DNA of 46,030 nucleotides from Spirochaetota bacterium (GTDB lineage Bacteria; Spirochaetota; Spirochaetia; B11-G9): NCBI GenBank assembly GCA_024280415.1, contig JAJRQE010000066.1, positions 1 to 46,030 of the forward strand, read 5' to 3'. Shown piece by piece: positions 25,598 to 35,307 of this stretch (position 1 is its first letter; each line of letters starts with the position of its first letter). The notes under the pieces were generated by a model. It saw only the letters and a program-made list of their open reading frames with translations, ran no database searches and was not told where the DNA came from. The position numbers and the translations under genes were made by a program.

Positions 25598-27136
25598 ATG
25601 AAATTTCCCAGAGCTGCTGGAGTATTACTTCACCCGACATCTCTGCCCTCAGATTACTGTATTGGTGAACTAGGATCAAAGGCTTTTGAGTTTGTAGATT
25701 TCCTTGTGAAAAGCAAAGTAAAGCTCTGGCAAATTCTACCTCTTGGTCCGACTGGATATGGTAATTCCCCTTATGCAGCTATGTCTACTTTTGCAGGGAA
25801 TCCATATCTGATCAGTCTGGAATATCTGGAAAAAGATGGCTATCTTTCCAAAGAGGATCTGAATACTTATCCGGGTTCAATTTCTGGAAAAGTGGATTAT
25901 GATTTGGTTGAGAACTGGAAGATGCCTCTTCTTGAGAAAGCAGCGGCAAAATTCATGGAATCTGCTCCAGGGGAGGAAGAAGAACGGTTTAGTTTTTTTT
26001 GCAGCGAAACTGAGTCATGGCTGGATGATTTTGCACTTTTTACGGTAATAAAAACCTACTATGATATAAAAGCGGAAAAGGACGAAACTTCAGATTCCAG
26101 ATGGAACTACTATTGGGATAGAAAAATAATACTTAAAGAGAAAGAAGCGGTATCTGTTTTTTCAGAAAAGTATAGTAAAGATATTGAGATTATAAAAGTT
26201 CTGCAGTACTTTTTCTTTACCCAGTGGATTTCTCTTAAAGAGTATGCAAATAATAAGGATATAAGTATTATTGGTGATATTCCCATCTATGTTGCTGCCT
26301 GCAGCTCTGACTTATGGAGTAACATGGATCTTTTTACTGTGGATAGTGATGGCCGATCTACTGTTGTTGCAGGAGTACCTCCGGACTATTTCAGTGAAAC
26401 TGGTCAGTTATGGGGAAACCCCATATACAAGTGGAAAGAACATGAAGCAGATGGTTTTTCCTGGTGGATCAGCCGGATTGAGTGGACACTTAAACTAGTA
26501 GATATTGTAAGGATTGATCATTTTATCGGTCTTGAAGCTTACTGGGAGGTTCCAGCCAATGCCCCTACTGCTGAATATGGTAAATGGGTAAAAGCTCCGG
26601 GGCGGAAGATGCTAAAATCTCTGAAAAGTAAACTGGGAGATTTACCAATTATTGCAGAGGATCTTGGAGTTATAACTGAAGATGTAGAAGCTTTAAGGGA
26701 TGATTTTGAGTTTCCCGGTATGAAAGTCCTTCAGTTTGCTTTTTCATTCAGAGAAGATGGTTCCTTTGACACCGGCAACATATTCCTGCCCTTTAACTAC
26801 AATCCCAATTCTGTTGTTTATACAGGGACTCATGACAATGATACAACAAGAGGGTGGTATAATTCCATGACTGACAGGGAGAGGGATCTGGTCAGGAGAT
26901 ACTTGGGGAGGCCTGATAATGATATTGTATGGGATCTAATCAGAGAGGCACTCTCCTCTGTTGCAAGGTATACTGTAATACCCATGCAGGATCTTATGGA
27001 TCTCGGCTCAGAGGCAAGAATGAACAAACCCTCTACAATGGGGGAAAGCAACTGGTCCTGGAGATTTGAAGAGGAATCATTCAGTGATTTTATTTCAGAC
27101 AGACTGGGGAGTTTGATTCAACTATATGGACGATAG
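25598..27136 (+). CDS. malQ: 4-alpha-glucanotransferase (amylomaltase)
   Basis: A 512-residue GH77 enzyme. It starts with RAAGVLLHPTSLPSDYCIGELG and carries the glycan-binding LWQILPLGPTGYGNSPY, nucleophile region IVRIDHFIGLEAYWEVP, acid/base IIAEDLGVIT and the third acidic site YTGTHDNDTTRGW. It moves maltosyl units between alpha-1,4 glucans in glycogen or maltodextrin use. AAAGGAGAA precedes the ATG. The methyltransferase gene overlaps its end by 11 bases. Confidence 0.96.
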   Translation: MKFPRAAGVLLHPTSLPSDYCIGELGSKAFEFVDFLVKSKVKLWQILPLGPTGYGNSPYAAMSTFAGNPYLISLEYLEKDGYLSKEDLNTYPGSISGKVDYDLVENWKMPLLEKAAAKFMESAPGEEEERFSFFCSETESWLDDFALFTVIKTYYDIKAEKDETSDSRWNYYWDRKIILKEKEAVSVFSEKYSKDIEIIKVLQYFFFTQWISLKEYANNKDISIIGDIPIYVAACSSDLWSNMDLFTVDSDGRSTVVAGVPPDYFSETGQLWGNPIYKWKEHEADGFSWWISRIEWTLKLVDIVRIDHFIGLEAYWEVPANAPTAEYGKWVKAPGRKMLKSLKSKLGDLPIIAEDLGVITEDVEALRDDFEFPGMKVLQFAFSFREDGSFDTGNIFLPFNYNPNSVVYTGTHDNDTTRGWYNSMTDRERDLVRRYLGRPDNDIVWDLIREALSSVARYTVIPMQDLMDLGSEARMNKPSTMGESNWSWRFEEESFSDFISDRLGSLIQLYGR

Positions 27137-27743
27137 AAAACGTATTGTACGTGAGCATTACAATCCGCTGTTAAATAAATACTCCAGTGGGTATGAGATT
27201 CTGGATTGGGAAAATCGTGCGAGTCAGATAAAGCGATTTGAAGTTCTATTAAATAATGTGGAACTTACTAATAAAAAATTGCTGGATGTAGGTTGCGGCA
27301 TTGGGGATCTTTTTGAATTTTTAAATAAAAATGAACCGTCAGTAAACTACTGTGGAATTGATATTTTGCCTGGAATGACTGGAAGGGCAGGAGCTATTTA
27401 TCCTGGGGGGAAATTTATTACCGGTGATATTTTTAATGAATCACCCTTTGGCAAAAAACAGTTTGATATTGTATTCTGCTCCGGAATATTTAATCTTAAT
27501 ATGGGGGATAATGAGAAATTTCTTAAGGAGGCTCTCCCTGTCTTTTTTCATCATGCAAAAGAAACAGTTATTTTCAACCTTCTTGATCCTGGACATTATA
27601 TACAGAGTAAAAAATATTTCTTTTTTGATCATAAAGATGTTCTACACTGGATAAGAGAGTATAGTGATAATGTAGAGTGTGTAATGGGATATATTCCAAA
27701 TGATTTTACAATTATAGCAGATGCAGAGAAGAAAAAAGGCTGA
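27126..27743 (+). CDS. Class I SAM-dependent methyltransferase
   Basis: A 205-residue Rossmann methyltransferase with motif I LLDVGCGIGDLFEF, acidic motif II NYCGIDILPGM, a GDIF loop and FDIVFCSGIFNL as motif IV. No substrate-specific region is recognised. It overlaps malQ by 11 bases and probably is co-transcribed, although no functional link with glucan metabolism is evident. Confidence 0.85.
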   Translation: MDDRKRIVREHYNPLLNKYSSGYEILDWENRASQIKRFEVLLNNVELTNKKLLDVGCGIGDLFEFLNKNEPSVNYCGIDILPGMTGRAGAIYPGGKFITGDIFNESPFGKKQFDIVFCSGIFNLNMGDNEKFLKEALPVFFHHAKETVIFNLLDPGHYIQSKKYFFFDHKDVLHWIREYSDNVECVMGYIPNDFTIIADAEKKKG

Positions 27744-27933
27744 AGGCTATTAGGGTAGCCTCGATGTTGACTACACTTTCCTAACAGAAGCTTTTTGCGC
27801 TGTCTCACAAATCCTACTAAAAGAGAGCTTAAATCTATTCTAAGGTCAATTCACTGGCGGAAAAAGCCAGAAACAGCTCAACTCAATAGATATCGCAAAA
27901 TCCTCCACAGTCTTTAGCCTAAAAGCCTTGTTA

Positions 27934-27963
27934 AAAACAGATATGGGTATAAACTGTTTTTTT
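27934..27963 (+). terminator. Weak intrinsic terminator after the methyltransferase gene
   Basis: AAACAG and CTGTTT bracket a 13-base loop and run into a stretch of T. The stem is short, so the call is tentative. The remaining 27744-27933 stretch holds only small hairpins (AGGCTA/TAGCCT at 27744-27761, CTGGC/GCCAG near 27855) and no gene. Confidence 0.45.
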
Positions 27964-27964
27964 A

Positions 27965-29176
27965 TTAAAGTATTCCGTATTCTTCACCATATTTTTCTGC
28001 AATAAAATCAATGTCTTTATCTCCACGGCCTGAAAGATTCATAAGTATTGTTTTATCTTTCGGCAGTTCAGCTGCGAGTTTCAATGCATAAGCTACTGCA
28101 TGAGCACTTTCAAGTGCCGGAATAATACCCTCTTCCCTTGAAAGTTCAAAAAATGCATCAATTGCTTCCTTGTCATTAACTGTTGTATACTCTACCCGTT
28201 CAATATCCTTGAGGTAGCTGTGCTCAGGACCTACTCCCGGATAATCCAGGCCGCTTGCAACCGAATATACGGGGTCGGGATTTCCTTCATCATCCTGAAG
28301 AAGATAGCATTTAAAACCATGAATAATACCTGGTTTCCCCAGGGTCATTGTAGCCGCATGTTCTCCCTTCTTGAAACTCTTTCCAGAGGGTTCTGCTCCG
28401 TACATCTTTACAGATTCATCATCCATAAAAGCTGTAAAAAGGCCAAGAGCGTTTGATCCTCCACCCACACAGGCAACAAGATTATCAGGAAGTCCACCAG
28501 GAGACTTTGAAAATTGTTCTTTGGCTTCTATTCCCACAATTGTTTGAAAGTCACGCACCATCATTGGAAAGGGATGTGGTCCCACTACAGAACCGATTGC
28601 ATAGAACTGAGTTACAGGATCCTGAACATATGCACCAAAAGCCTCATCAACAGCTTCTTTAAGAGTTTTTAATCCTGATTTTACCGGAACAACCTTTGCT
28701 CCCAGAATTTTCATTCGTATTACATTTGGGTGTTCCTTGGCTATATCAACCTCACCCATATAGATATCGCATTCGAGTCCAAGGAGAGCAGCTGCTGTTG
28801 CCAAAGCTACACCATGCTGACCGGCACCTGTTTCTGCAATAACTTTCTTCTTGCCCATTTTCTTTGCGAGGAGAACCTCCCCCAGACAGTGATTGATCTT
28901 GTGTGCTCCTGTATGATTTAGATCTTCCCTTTTTAAATATATCTGTGCCCCGCCCATCTTCTTTGACAAATTTTTGGCGTAAAAAATCGGACTTGGGCGG
29001 CCTACATAATCCTGGTACAGGGCTGTAAGTTCTTCCTGAAAACCTGGACTGTTACGTATTTCATTGTATGTTTTGGTTATTTCATCCATAACCGGCTGAA
29101 GATCGGGTGGTAGAAAAGATCCACCATATTCTCCAAAATATCCTTCCTTATTCGGTGTTTTTACCATTGTACTCAT
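27965..29176 (-). CDS. trpB: Tryptophan synthase beta chain, stand-alone
   Basis: A 403-residue PLP enzyme of the common TrpB1 type: FGEYGGSF near the start, PLP Lys93 in [11 protein letters not shown] (most TrpB read KINN), Glu115 in [12 protein letters not shown], and the phosphate-binding GGGSNALG. It joins indole and serine to tryptophan. No trpA or other trp gene is in the window; the neighbour is an unrelated transporter operon. Either trpA is elsewhere, or the enzyme salvages indole. ATG preceded by GGAGGAT. Confidence 0.95.
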   Translation of the reverse strand: MSTMVKTPNKEGYFGEYGGSFLPPDLQPVMDEITKTYNEIRNSPGFQEELTALYQDYVGRPSPIFYAKNLSKKMGGAQIYLKREDLNHTGAHKINHCLGEVLLAKKMGKKKVIAETGAGQHGVALATAAALLGLECDIYMGEVDIAKEHPNVIRMKILGAKVVPVKSGLKTLKEAVDEAFGAYVQDPVTQFYAIGSVVGPHPFPMMVRDFQTIVGIEAKEQFSKSPGGLPDNLVACVGGGSNALGLFTAFMDDESVKMYGAEPSGKSFKKGEHAATMTLGKPGIIHGFKCYLLQDDEGNPDPVYSVASGLDYPGVGPEHSYLKDIERVEYTTVNDKEAIDAFFELSREEGIIPALESAHAVAYALKLAAELPKDKTILMNLSGRGDKDIDFIAEKYGEEYGIL

Positions 29177-29221
29177 TTTATCCTCCAGGTTTCTTTAGAT
29201 AGAAACGTTACTGTTAGTAGA

Positions 29222-29250
29222 AACATATTGGAATTATGGTTTTTTGTCAA
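29222..29250 (-). promoter_or_regulatory. Promoter of trpB
   Basis: On the minus strand TTGACA (29250-29245), 17 bases, then TATGTT (29227-29222). The -35 box is a perfect consensus. The following leader repeats GTTTCTA twice within 25 bases, which could be a regulator or anti-terminator site, but no leader peptide with Trp codons was seen. Confidence 0.65.
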
Positions 29251-29335
29251 TAGACTGTAAAATAATATTATTTTTAATATTTTGTGCTTCAATATTGATT
29301 CTTGTTGCTCCGTCCCTCTCCTGATACACCAGTAG

Positions 29336-30118
29336 TCAGATGTCAATTCGTATTTCTTTAAAAAATATATCTGCAGGTATTATAATTTGCTCCCCAAGAG
29401 CTGTTTTACGCATTATTTTTTCAATTTTTGGACCAACTCTAAATATTTTAGATACCAATTTTTTTGCATAAATACTATCACCTGATTTAACTGCCGCTAT
29501 CATAAGTCTAATAGATTTCTCTTCCAGAGATATTAAATCCTGTTCACGTCCTTCATCCTCAGTAATATTTCGCATTTGCCTTAAAAGCTGTTGGATATGA
29601 CCCATTAATCCTAAAACCTTATTATTTGCTGCTATAAAAATAACTTCCATAAACTGAAGAAAAAGTTCTTTTTGGAGAAATGCATCATCGGTACCTGTTC
29701 TGACAAAGTCGATATAGTCCTGTCCTCTTTTTTCAATTTCGGTCTTTTGCTCTTCTGTACAATTTACGGCTGCGAAAGCAAATACTTCAGGCATAAGAAT
29801 TTGTTCATATTCCTGCATTTCCCAGGAATTTGCTCCTGCACGTCGAAGGATAGTAGAAATAGCTTCTAAAAAATAACTGTCCATTTCTTTTGTAACATAC
29901 ATGCCCTTTCCATGACGAATTTCGATCAATCCCCATGCCATCAAAATTCGGGCAGAATCTCTGATAACGGCTTTACTTACATTAAATTGTTGTGCCAGTA
30001 CAGATTCTGTAGATATGGACTCACCTGGTTTAATGGCTCCTTCTACTATAGCCTCTTTTATGGTTTTAGCTACTTTTACTGCAAGGGTTTCTTTCTTATT
30101 TATTGCATTGAAATTCAT
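29336..30118 (-). CDS. GntR-family (FadR/FCD) transcription regulator
   Basis: A 260-residue regulator. Residues about 10-75 form the winged helix (AIVEGAIKPGESISTESVLAQQFNVSKAVIRDSARIL), followed by an all-helical FCD ligand domain (QQLLRQMRNITEDEGREQDLISLEEKSIRLM). FadR-type FCD regulators usually respond to small organic acids. AAGGAG before the ATG supports the start, 17 bases after the MFS gene, so it probably regulates the transporter of its own operon. Confidence 0.9.
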   Translation of the reverse strand: MNFNAINKKETLAVKVAKTIKEAIVEGAIKPGESISTESVLAQQFNVSKAVIRDSARILMAWGLIEIRHGKGMYVTKEMDSYFLEAISTILRRAGANSWEMQEYEQILMPEVFAFAAVNCTEEQKTEIEKRGQDYIDFVRTGTDDAFLQKELFLQFMEVIFIAANNKVLGLMGHIQQLLRQMRNITEDEGREQDLISLEEKSIRLMIAAVKSGDSIYAKKLVSKIFRVGPKIEKIMRKTALGEQIIIPADIFFKEIRIDI

Positions 30119-30135
30119 CGATTACTCCTTAACTG

Positions 30136-30750
30136 TTAATTGAGATTTATTTGTGCAGTCTTTTTCTTTTTATATGCCCATAGATAGGGAAAACTGGAAA
30201 GAACCAGTATAACTGAGCCAATTTTCCAGGTAATTCCGATTCCATAATTTTGCGAAATGAATCCCCATATCAATGACCCTGACATACCTCCCACCTGCAT
30301 AATAAATGAAATGGCAGATAGTAGGGTTGCACGACTTTCTGAAGGTATTTCCCTGTTCAGAATATATTGCTCTACAGGATTTCCTATTCCGTTAAACAGA
30401 AATAATACAATATAAACTGCAGAGAACCACCCCAGGTTAAAAATGCCGGATATAATAAAAAACATCAGTCCTAACAAAAAACGCTGGAAATGCAAATAGA
30501 CTATAGGACTGTTTCCAAGAAGCCTGCAGAGAGGCCAGGAGAGGATACTTCCAAGAACACCGGCCAAAAAATAACCATTGGATAAAAGACCATAGATAAA
30601 AGTACCTCCCTCACCACCTGTTATCTCAAAAAGTCTTGGCTGCCAGAATGTTTCCAGTCCGGAAAAAGCCAGTCCCCAGGCCAGGGAAGATACTATCATG
30701 ACCAAAAAAACGGGACTATTTTTAATGGTTCCAAATGCAAGGGAAATCAT
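30136..30750 (-). CDS. MFS transporter, C-terminal half
   Basis: A 204-residue protein of about six membrane helices, equal to the second half of a 12-helix MFS carrier (AWGLAFSGLETFWQPRLFEI, then helices up to VLSSFPYLWAYKKKK). Its ATG overlaps the stop of the N-terminal half (ATGA), but the frame just upstream of that ATG still encodes a natural linker (SIRQKSSG), which suggests that the two halves were one gene. It may be translated by coupling, or be inactive. Confidence 0.75.
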   Translation of the reverse strand: MISLAFGTIKNSPVFLVMIVSSLAWGLAFSGLETFWQPRLFEITGGEGGTFIYGLLSNGYFLAGVLGSILSWPLCRLLGNSPIVYLHFQRFLLGLMFFIISGIFNLGWFSAVYIVLFLFNGIGNPVEQYILNREIPSESRATLLSAISFIMQVGGMSGSLIWGFISQNYGIGITWKIGSVILVLSSFPYLWAYKKKKTAQINLN

Positions 30751-31400
30751 CCCTGAAGATTTTTGTCTGATACTGTTTTTCTGACGTTCTCTTTTAATAA
30801 ATCTTCTTCTTCAGTAAAAAGTACAAAGGAAAATGCGAGAATTATACCCATAATAAAGATAACAATGAAATTCAGACTGAATTTGTCTATGAGTGCAGTA
30901 GAATAGATTTGTACAATATTAAAATCAGGAAGTAGTCCCCCCAGTAGTGCTCCCAGTGAAAGTCCCAGAGGTATAAAAATCTGTGTCGAGGTAATGAGCC
31001 TTTCCATATCCCTTTCATTTTCCGATTCAGATATTTTATTAATAAAAATGGCTTCAAGAGAGCCGGAAGAAAAAGCTCTCCCCGCGCCCATTATAATGAA
31101 TGTAATTGAAATTAATACGAGATTACCGGTAAATACAGGAATGGCCATGGCAATAATATTTAAACATACTGAAAGGATGTATACCTTTTTATGACCCGCA
31201 ATATCTGCCATTATCCCGGAAGGAATCTCCAGTACAATTACAGTTCCCCCAAATAGAGCCATATTGAACCCTATTTGTATTAAAGATAGACCCCGTTCCA
31301 ACTGAAACAGGACTAGAATAGGAATTCCGATACCAAGAATAAAGTAATGCCATCCCTGAAACAGGCAGGCCTGTAGTATAATTTTATTGTCTTTATTCAT
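30747..31400 (-). CDS. MFS transporter, N-terminal half
   Basis: A 217-residue protein of about six membrane helices with the MFS loop 2-3 signature GIMADIAGHKKVYIL and a gating region GAGRAFSSGSLEAIFINK as in drug/sugar exporters. It ends soon after helix 6, in the central cytoplasmic loop. A one-base deletion in the run of five A (plus-strand T at 30776-30780) would explain the change to the frame of the C-terminal half. Substrate unknown; first gene of the MFS-GntR operon. Confidence 0.78.
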   Translation of the reverse strand: MNKDNKIILQACLFQGWHYFILGIGIPILVLFQLERGLSLIQIGFNMALFGGTVIVLEIPSGIMADIAGHKKVYILSVCLNIIAMAIPVFTGNLVLISITFIIMGAGRAFSSGSLEAIFINKISESENERDMERLITSTQIFIPLGLSLGALLGGLLPDFNIVQIYSTALIDKFSLNFIVIFIMGIILAFSFVLFTEEEDLLKENVRKTVSDKNLQG

Positions 31401-31416
31401 ATCATATTCTTATATT

Positions 31417-31429
31417 GTCATATGATGAC
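31417..31429. promoter_or_regulatory. Candidate operator of the GntR regulator
   Basis: GTCAT-ATG-ATGAC is a perfect inverted repeat with a three-base centre, 16 bases before the MFS start codon and just downstream of the predicted transcription start. The form and position fit an autoregulatory FadR-type site; not proven. Confidence 0.45.
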
Positions 31430-31436
31430 TGTATGA

Positions 31437-31465
31437 ATACTACTTATAATAGGTGATATTGTCAA
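31437..31465 (-). promoter_or_regulatory. Promoter of the MFS-GntR operon
   Basis: On the minus strand TTGACA (31465-31460), a 17-base spacer and TAGTAT (31442-31437). The start point would fall near 31430, next to the candidate operator. Confidence 0.6.
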
Positions 31466-31519
31466 TTCCATAAACGCATTTCTTATTTTTTTGTAACCAC
31501 TCAGCCATAAAAATGAAAA

Positions 31520-33565
31520 TCAGCCATTCTTCCCCTGTTTTTCATACTGAAGCTTATATAGATTATAATAGATTCCTTTTAAATCAAGTAACTCCTCGTG
31601 AGTTCCCATCTCTTCCAGGTGGCCTTTGGCGAGTACAAGAATTTTGTCTGCATTCCTAATTGTTGATAACCTGTGAGCAATTACAAGGGATGTCCTCTCT
31701 TTCATCAGTTCTTCAATTGCTTTCTGTATAAGGGTTTCGGTCTCTGTATCAACATTCCCTGTAGCTTCATCCAGGATAATAACCTGGGGGTTCTGAGCTA
31801 TAACCCTGGCAAAAGAGAGCAGCTGCCGCTGTCCTGTAGAGAGGTTTGAGCCTCGCTCATTAAGTGTAGTTTTATATCCATTTTCCATTTTTGATATAAA
31901 ACTGTTGGCCTGAGCCAGTACAGCAGCCTTTTCTACTTCATTATCTGAAATATCAAGTCCTGTTTTTATACTCTCTTCAATTGTACCGGAAAAAAGGAAT
32001 ACATCCTGCTGAACAGGAATAACTGTTTCTCTTAAATTATTTAGTTTAAGTTCTCTAATATCAATATCGTCTAAAAGAATAGTTCCGCTGTTTACATCCC
32101 ATAGTCTGGTAATAAGATTAGCTATAGTTGTCTTCCCAGCTCCTGTATAACCTACTATTGCTACTTTTTCCCCGGGATTAACAGTAAAAGAAAGGTTATT
32201 TATTACAGGTTCATTTTCTTTATATGCAAAAGAAACATCTTTAAATTCGATCTTTCCCTTTACTGGTGTATGGAGTATTTCTGTCCCTTTATCCTCAATT
32301 TGGTCTATTTCATCCATTAGACCAAATATTCTCTCACCTCCAGCCATGGCAGACTGCAGTATTGTAAATTTTTCTGCAAAATCCATTATTGGTCTGTAGA
32401 ATTTTTGAATTAAATCTATAAAAGCTATTAAGATTCCTAAAGAGAGTGCATTCTTAAGAAAGCTCCCTGCGCCAAAATAAATTATTACAGATATGGAAAC
32501 TGCTGTAAAAAGATTCATTAGGGGTCTGAATACAGCAAAAACATACATTTCGGATAAATTTGCTTTTAATAACTTTTTATTTTTTCTGTCGAATTTTTCT
32601 TCGCTGGCTTCTTCTTTCCCAAACATCTGAACAATATCCATTCCGGAAATATGTTCAGAAAGAAATGTATTTACATTGGAAACAGCCTGGCGAACACTTC
32701 TGTAGGCATTACGAGCAATTATTCTAAAAAAGAAAGTTGCAATAAATACAGGAGGAATACTTAAAACTGTTATAAGAGCAAGCCTGGAATTCAGATAAAA
32801 CAGTGTTATAAGAACACCGGCAACCAGGGAAAAGTCTTTTAGTACAGATGTTGCAACAGATGTAAAAAACTCATTTATAGTTTCAACATCGTTTGTAATC
32901 TTAGTTACAAGACCGCCTATTGGAGTTTTACCCAGAAAATTTAAAGACTGCCTTATAGTATGGTTATATAGTTTTAACCGGATATCCTCCATTACTTTTT
33001 GTCCCGTATAAGCCATAAGATAAACCTGGAGAAATGTAAACAACAGACCTCCAATTAAGAGGCCCAAATAGAGGAGTCCCCTGCTTTTTACTGAGTTGAT
33101 ATCTGATTTTTTTATAATTCTTCGTTCTTTTATTGTAAGTTCATTTAGATCTTCAATTCCTATAATTATATATTTACCAGATATTTCTATTATGCTATTT
33201 TTCTTCTGAACCAATTTAATAAGTTCTGCTTCTTCTGTTAATTCTGTTATATAGTAGTTTGCAGGAATTTCCAGAGATTTATCAGTAAAATAGATATAAT
33301 CAGACAGTTCTATAACAGTTTTCTTTTTATCAATTTTATCTACTATTGTTTTGTTATCTTCTGTATTTTCAACCCTCGAATAGGTAACTAATATTTTCCC
33401 ATCAATAGTTTTCTGCATTATTACAGGCATCATTAATTCTGCCGCAGTTGCAAAGAATAAAGCTATTACAGCTATGATAACCTGAAATTTATAAGGTTTA
33501 GTAAATGTAAGAAGGCGTTTCATTATTGCAGAGTCATAGCTTTTTATTATTGTATCCTGTTTCAA
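31520..33565 (-). CDS. ABC exporter half-transporter, canonical-site subunit with outside insertion
   Basis: 681 residues: membrane domain of six helices, then an ATPase with Walker A GYTGAGKTT, Q-loop VQQDVFLFSG, signature LSTGQRQLLS, Walker B VIILDEATGNVD with the catalytic Glu, and AHRLST. About 110 extra residues lie between helix 1 and helix 2 (from about 55 to 165), rich in I, E and K, which should be an extracytoplasmic domain; usual members have a short loop there. It overlaps its partner gene by four bases. Exports lipids, drugs or peptides; cargo unknown. Confidence 0.9.
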   Translation of the reverse strand: MKQDTIIKSYDSAIMKRLLTFTKPYKFQVIIAVIALFFATAAELMMPVIMQKTIDGKILVTYSRVENTEDNKTIVDKIDKKKTVIELSDYIYFTDKSLEIPANYYITELTEEAELIKLVQKKNSIIEISGKYIIIGIEDLNELTIKERRIIKKSDINSVKSRGLLYLGLLIGGLLFTFLQVYLMAYTGQKVMEDIRLKLYNHTIRQSLNFLGKTPIGGLVTKITNDVETINEFFTSVATSVLKDFSLVAGVLITLFYLNSRLALITVLSIPPVFIATFFFRIIARNAYRSVRQAVSNVNTFLSEHISGMDIVQMFGKEEASEEKFDRKNKKLLKANLSEMYVFAVFRPLMNLFTAVSISVIIYFGAGSFLKNALSLGILIAFIDLIQKFYRPIMDFAEKFTILQSAMAGGERIFGLMDEIDQIEDKGTEILHTPVKGKIEFKDVSFAYKENEPVINNLSFTVNPGEKVAIVGYTGAGKTTIANLITRLWDVNSGTILLDDIDIRELKLNNLRETVIPVQQDVFLFSGTIEESIKTGLDISDNEVEKAAVLAQANSFISKMENGYKTTLNERGSNLSTGQRQLLSFARVIAQNPQVIILDEATGNVDTETETLIQKAIEELMKERTSLVIAHRLSTIRNADKILVLAKGHLEEMGTHEELLDLKGIYYNLYKLQYEKQGKNG

Positions 33566-35307
33566 GCTTCAGCCTCCTGAAGTATTGCTATCTCTCTGTA
33601 AAATCCTTCTTCTTCGTACAACTCCTTATGTGTCCCTTTTTGAATAATTCTGCCTTTATCAATTACTATAATTGTATCTGCATGAAAGAGTGTGGAAACC
33701 CTGTGGGAAACAAGGATATTGGTTTTCCCTTTTCGCACCTTTAAGAATCCGGAAAGTATTCTCTCTTCCGTTGCTGTGTCTACAGAAGAGAATGCATCAT
33801 CCAGAATAAGGATAGATGGATCCATAATCATAGCTCTGGATATTGCAATTCTCTGTTTCTGTCCACCTGACAGGGATATCCCCCTTTCTCCTACCTCTGT
33901 TTCCCAGCCATCAGGGAAATCATCTAAATCTCTACTTATTGTAGAAAGATCTGCCATTTTCATAACTTCAGAATCCTCAGCATCAGGTTTTCCAAATTTG
34001 ATATTTTCTTTTATTGTAGAAGAAAAAAGAAAAGTATCCTGAGGAACAAAGCCGATAGAAGATCGCAACTCTGATAATTCAAAATCCCGGATATCAGTAT
34101 TCCCGATAAAAACAGTTCCTGCAGGAGGATCGAGTAATCTTGGCAGAAGTCTTATAAATGTTGATTTTCCGGAACCTGTTCTTCCGAGGATACCCAGTGT
34201 TGATCCCTTTGGAATAACAAGATTTATTTCTTCAAGAATACCCGCATTATTATTTCTGGTTTCTGATCCTAAATAGGAGAAATTCAGATTTTTAATTGTA
34301 ATATTACCACCCGGAATAAACTTTGAAGAGGTCTCAGGTGATTTAATTTCTGCTTCCTGTTGAAGTATTTCATTAATTCGTGAAAGGGATGCTGCTCCCC
34401 TCTGAAGAATATTGACAGTACATCCCATTCCCATCACCGGCCATGTCAGCATTGTTAAATAACCTATAAGAGCTACAAAATCTCCAGGTGTAATTGATTT
34501 TTCTATTACTGCTATGCCTCCAAAGGTAAAAAGGAGCATAATAGAAATTCCGGAAATAAAATTAATAAGTGGAAAGAAAAACCCCCATAACCGTACCAGG
34601 TGCATATTGCTGTTTTTATACTCTTCATTTGTTTTGAAAAATTTATCTTGGAAAAAATCTTCTCTGGCAAATGATTTTATAACTCTAATACCGGATAGTG
34701 TTTCCTGAACATTTTCAGTAAGCCTTGAAAATCCTTCCTGTACAGCCTTAAAATATTTTCTAATAAGTTTTCCGGTTAAAAGGACAAGTAATGTAATTAC
34801 AGGAAGAGGAATAATAGAGATAGCTGCCAGTTTAGGATACTCTGAAAATATAATAATTAAAATTGCTATAGTTAGAAAAGTCGCATCGACAAAGGCAACA
34901 AACGCCATCCCCGATGCCATTCTAATTGCCCTCATATCGTTTGTTGCCCTGGCCATTAGATCACCGGTTTTTGTTTTTCCAAAATAGGAGGATGAGAGAG
35001 TTAACAGATGGCTGAATAATTTGTATCTTAAATCACTCTCAATTCTTCTGGACGCCCCTATAATAAAGAAACGCCAGCCAAATCTGGCGATTGCAACGCC
35101 CAGAGCTATAATTATTATAAGGCCAACTGTTTTTCCGACAAATTCCAGAGAAAAGTCATTGGTACTAATATAGTCAATAACCTTCTTCATTAGTCTGGGA
35201 ATATAGAGTTCTCCTGCATCTACAAGAATCAGGGAAAGAAACCCTGGTATATAAAAATATTTATATTTTTTTACCATTGGGATCAGAGTTTTAAACTCTT
35301 TAAGCAT
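33562..35307 (-). CDS. ABC exporter half-transporter, degenerate-site subunit
   Basis: 581 residues from the ATG at 35307; the track's ATG at 35334 has no ribosome site, and the product from 35307 begins MLKEFKTLIPMVKKY, the usual elbow helix. Six membrane helices, then Walker A GRTGSGKSTFI, signature LSGGQKQRIAISRA and Walker B ILILDDAFSSVD. Asp replaces the catalytic Glu after Walker B, as in one partner of heterodimeric exporters such as TM287/288 or BmrCD. Forms a complex with the product of the next gene. Confidence 0.9.
   Translation of the reverse strand: MLKEFKTLIPMVKKYKYFYIPGFLSLILVDAGELYIPRLMKKVIDYISTNDFSLEFVGKTVGLIIIIALGVAIARFGWRFFIIGASRRIESDLRYKLFSHLLTLSSSYFGKTKTGDLMARATNDMRAIRMASGMAFVAFVDATFLTIAILIIIFSEYPKLAAISIIPLPVITLLVLLTGKLIRKYFKAVQEGFSRLTENVQETLSGIRVIKSFAREDFFQDKFFKTNEEYKNSNMHLVRLWGFFFPLINFISGISIMLLFTFGGIAVIEKSITPGDFVALIGYLTMLTWPVMGMGCTVNILQRGAASLSRINEILQQEAEIKSPETSSKFIPGGNITIKNLNFSYLGSETRNNNAGILEEINLVIPKGSTLGILGRTGSGKSTFIRLLPRLLDPPAGTVFIGNTDIRDFELSELRSSIGFVPQDTFLFSSTIKENIKFGKPDAEDSEVMKMADLSTISRDLDDFPDGWETEVGERGISLSGGQKQRIAISRAMIMDPSILILDDAFSSVDTATEERILSGFLKVRKGKTNILVSHRVSTLFHADTIIVIDKGRIIQKGTHKELYEEEGFYREIAILQEAEA

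Noticed and set aside
30776-30780. Programmed -1 frameshift heptamer joining the MFS halves
   Set aside because: The frame here reads A AAA ACA, which lacks the second slippery codon needed for a standard X XXY YYZ site, and no strong following stem was seen.
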